Shown here: in pieces, positions 4,313 through 5,434 of the stretch | Layout of the letters: each line of letters opens with the position of its first letter | Numbering within the stretch: the first letter of the stretch is position 1 | NCBI GenBank assembly: GCA_030609345.1 | Contig: JAUWCK010000091.1 | Span: 1-5,434 of the forward strand | Length of the DNA stretch: 5,434 bases | Source of the DNA: Methanosarcinales archaeon | GTDB lineage: Archaea > Halobacteriota > Methanosarcinia > Methanosarcinales > Methanogasteraceae | Reading direction: 5' to 3' | Translations under genes and position numbers: made by a program | The notes under the pieces: generated by a model | Databases searched by the model: none | What the model saw: the letters and a program-made list of their open reading frames with translations, nothing else | Told to the model about the DNA's origin: nothing

Positions 4313-5434
4313 GCGCCGCCAAAGAACTGCCGCATCATCGGATGCATCTCCATCATCTGCTCGGATGCGAGATCCTCGTACAATCGGTAGACGATGCTCA
4401 CTGTGAGCAGAAGTCCTGTACCGCCTGCGCCGCCGACCGTTCCCAGCATCGATGCTACGAGCGTGAGCGCGCCGATCAATGCGCCGCCGATGATCGTTAC
4501 CTTTGGCACGTACCGTTCCATGACCCGCTCGATGCTCTGCGGGCTCCGTCTGAACCCGGGAATCTGCATTCCGGACTGGAACACGTTCTGCGCCACGTTC
4601 TTTGCGCCCATGCCTGTAGTCTCGATCCAGAAGAGCGCAAAGATGATGCCGCCGACGATCAGCATCGTGGCATCACAGAATACATGAAGTATGATCTGCC
4701 ACATTTCCGGTGACGACATTGCAAGTTCCGGTGCCGAATACTTCGCCGCGACGAGCGATGGGATCCAGTCATGTGGGCTATTGATCGGTGCAAGGTAATA
4801 CATGATCCCGCCAAGCGGTGTGCTTCCGCTGAAGTTCCCGAGTATCGTGATACCTTTGTTGGATAGCATCATACCGATCATCTGGACGTTTGCCTGAAGC
4901 GCCCGCACAAGGATCATCGGAAGCACGCTTGCATATATAAGTTTTATCGGAAATCTCCCTCTTGCACCACGAACCGCGCTATGCGCAAGCGGAATCTCTA
5001 TCCGGGTACTCTCCACGAAGACGACGAAAAGGAAGATGGTGATGGTTGTGACCAGCGCAAGGATCCCTGTGTCGATCAGGATACTGATAAGGTCTGTCGG
5101 CAGTCCGGTCTGCGCAAGATACACCCACCGTGGAAGCAGCCCGATCGGAACGTTTCCACCCATTTCTGGTATCCAGCTGAACAGTCCGGTTATGATCTGC
5201 TGGGAGACTCCGGCAACGATGAAGAGCCCCACACCTGATCCGATGCCCCACTTGGAGACGATCTCGTCCATAAACAAGATCAGGACACCGCCGGCGCATA
5301 TCTGGATTAAGAGAAGGAGTACGATTGTAGACGGGTCAACGCCAAGTTCAGCCGCAACGATGGTCGATGGTTTGATGTACCCGCCAAGCACCTGCGGAAG
5401 TGCCGTGAATAGGATCATCGCGAAGACGAGCAGC
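4309..5434 (-). CDS. secY: Preprotein translocase subunit SecY (5' end outside the window)
   Basis: This is the channel subunit of the SecYE-beta translocon in the cytoplasmic membrane, passing secreted and membrane proteins. The reading frame is open to the window edge. 374 complete codons are visible, so roughly 100 N-terminal residues (first membrane segments and plug) are missing, judging by usual archaeal lengths of about 440-490. The ATG at 5418 lies inside a membrane segment and is not the start. Counting from it, hydrophobic segments lie near 30-50, 60-80, 107-136, 157-185, 237-264, 305-325 and 327-349. The archaeal signature DEIVSKWGIGSGVGLFIVAG (51-70) precedes the 60-80 segment. 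Cytoplasmic loops ESTRIEIPLA (136-145) and IPGFRRSP (286-293) match the C4 and C5 loops that contact ribosome and SRP receptor. The stop overlaps the adk start by 4 bp. Confidence 0.96.
   Translation of the reverse strand, partial: LLVFAMILFTALPQVLGGYIKPSTIVAAELGVDPSTIVLLLLIQICAGGVLILFMDEIVSKWGIGSGVGLFIVAGVSQQIITGLFSWIPEMGGNVPIGLLPRWVYLAQTGLPTDLISILIDTGILALVTTITIFLFVVFVESTRIEIPLAHSAVRGARGRFPIKLIYASVLPMILVRALQANVQMIGMMLSNKGITILGNFSGSTPLGGIMYYLAPINSPHDWIPSLVAAKYSAPELAMSSPEMWQIILHVFCDATMLIVGGIIFALFWIETTGMGAKNVAQNVFQSGMQIPGFRRSPQSIERVMERYVPKVTIIGGALIGALTLVASMLGTVGGAGGTGLLLTVSIVYRLYEDLASEQMMEMHPMMRQFFGGA

Overview
The window looks archaeal, most likely a methanogen-related euryarchaeon (Methanomicrobia / Methanosarcinales neighbourhood). 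The evidence is an archaeal-type SecY, a two-domain THUMP tRNA methyltransferase of the archaeal TrmG10/Trm11 type, a single-domain NH3-dependent NAD synthetase, a zinc-lid adenylate kinase directly behind secY, and TATA-box-like rather than -35/-10-like promoter sequence. The exact lineage cannot be fixed from this sequence.

Right two thirds (1739-5434), all on the minus strand: secY (5' end beyond the window) overlaps adk by 4 bp. After a 97-bp gap with a candidate promoter comes nadE, which overlaps a trmG10-like methyltransferase gene by 4 bp. These are two tightly coupled pairs of housekeeping genes: protein export plus nucleotide homeostasis, then NAD synthesis plus tRNA modification.

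Left third (8-1738) holds no intact gene. Its main content is a decayed group II intron on the minus strand, 531-1437. Its 5' end, its domain V and domain VI (with a bulged branch-point A 7 nt from the 3' end) and the 3' part of its maturase gene are readable. The reverse transcriptase core is missing and the maturase remnant has frameshifts and stops. The boundaries are supported independently: removing exactly 531-1437 restores an inverted repeat in a CACAGAG-type element that the intron split. A 53-bp two-hairpin sequence flanked by TAA has inserted into the maturase remnant, so the locus is nested: repeat, then intron, then small insertion. Further repeats lie around it: an inverted pair of the ATTAACrCrGATg type at 1438-1457 and 1508-1531, and a second CACAGAG-like copy at 1695-1730, nine bases past the methyltransferase stop codon.

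Left edge (1-478): a strong Shine-Dalgarno sequence and an ATG at positions 7-5 mark the start of another minus-strand gene, of which only about two codons are visible. Upstream is a long AT- and pyrimidine-rich leader with two candidate archaeal TATA boxes.
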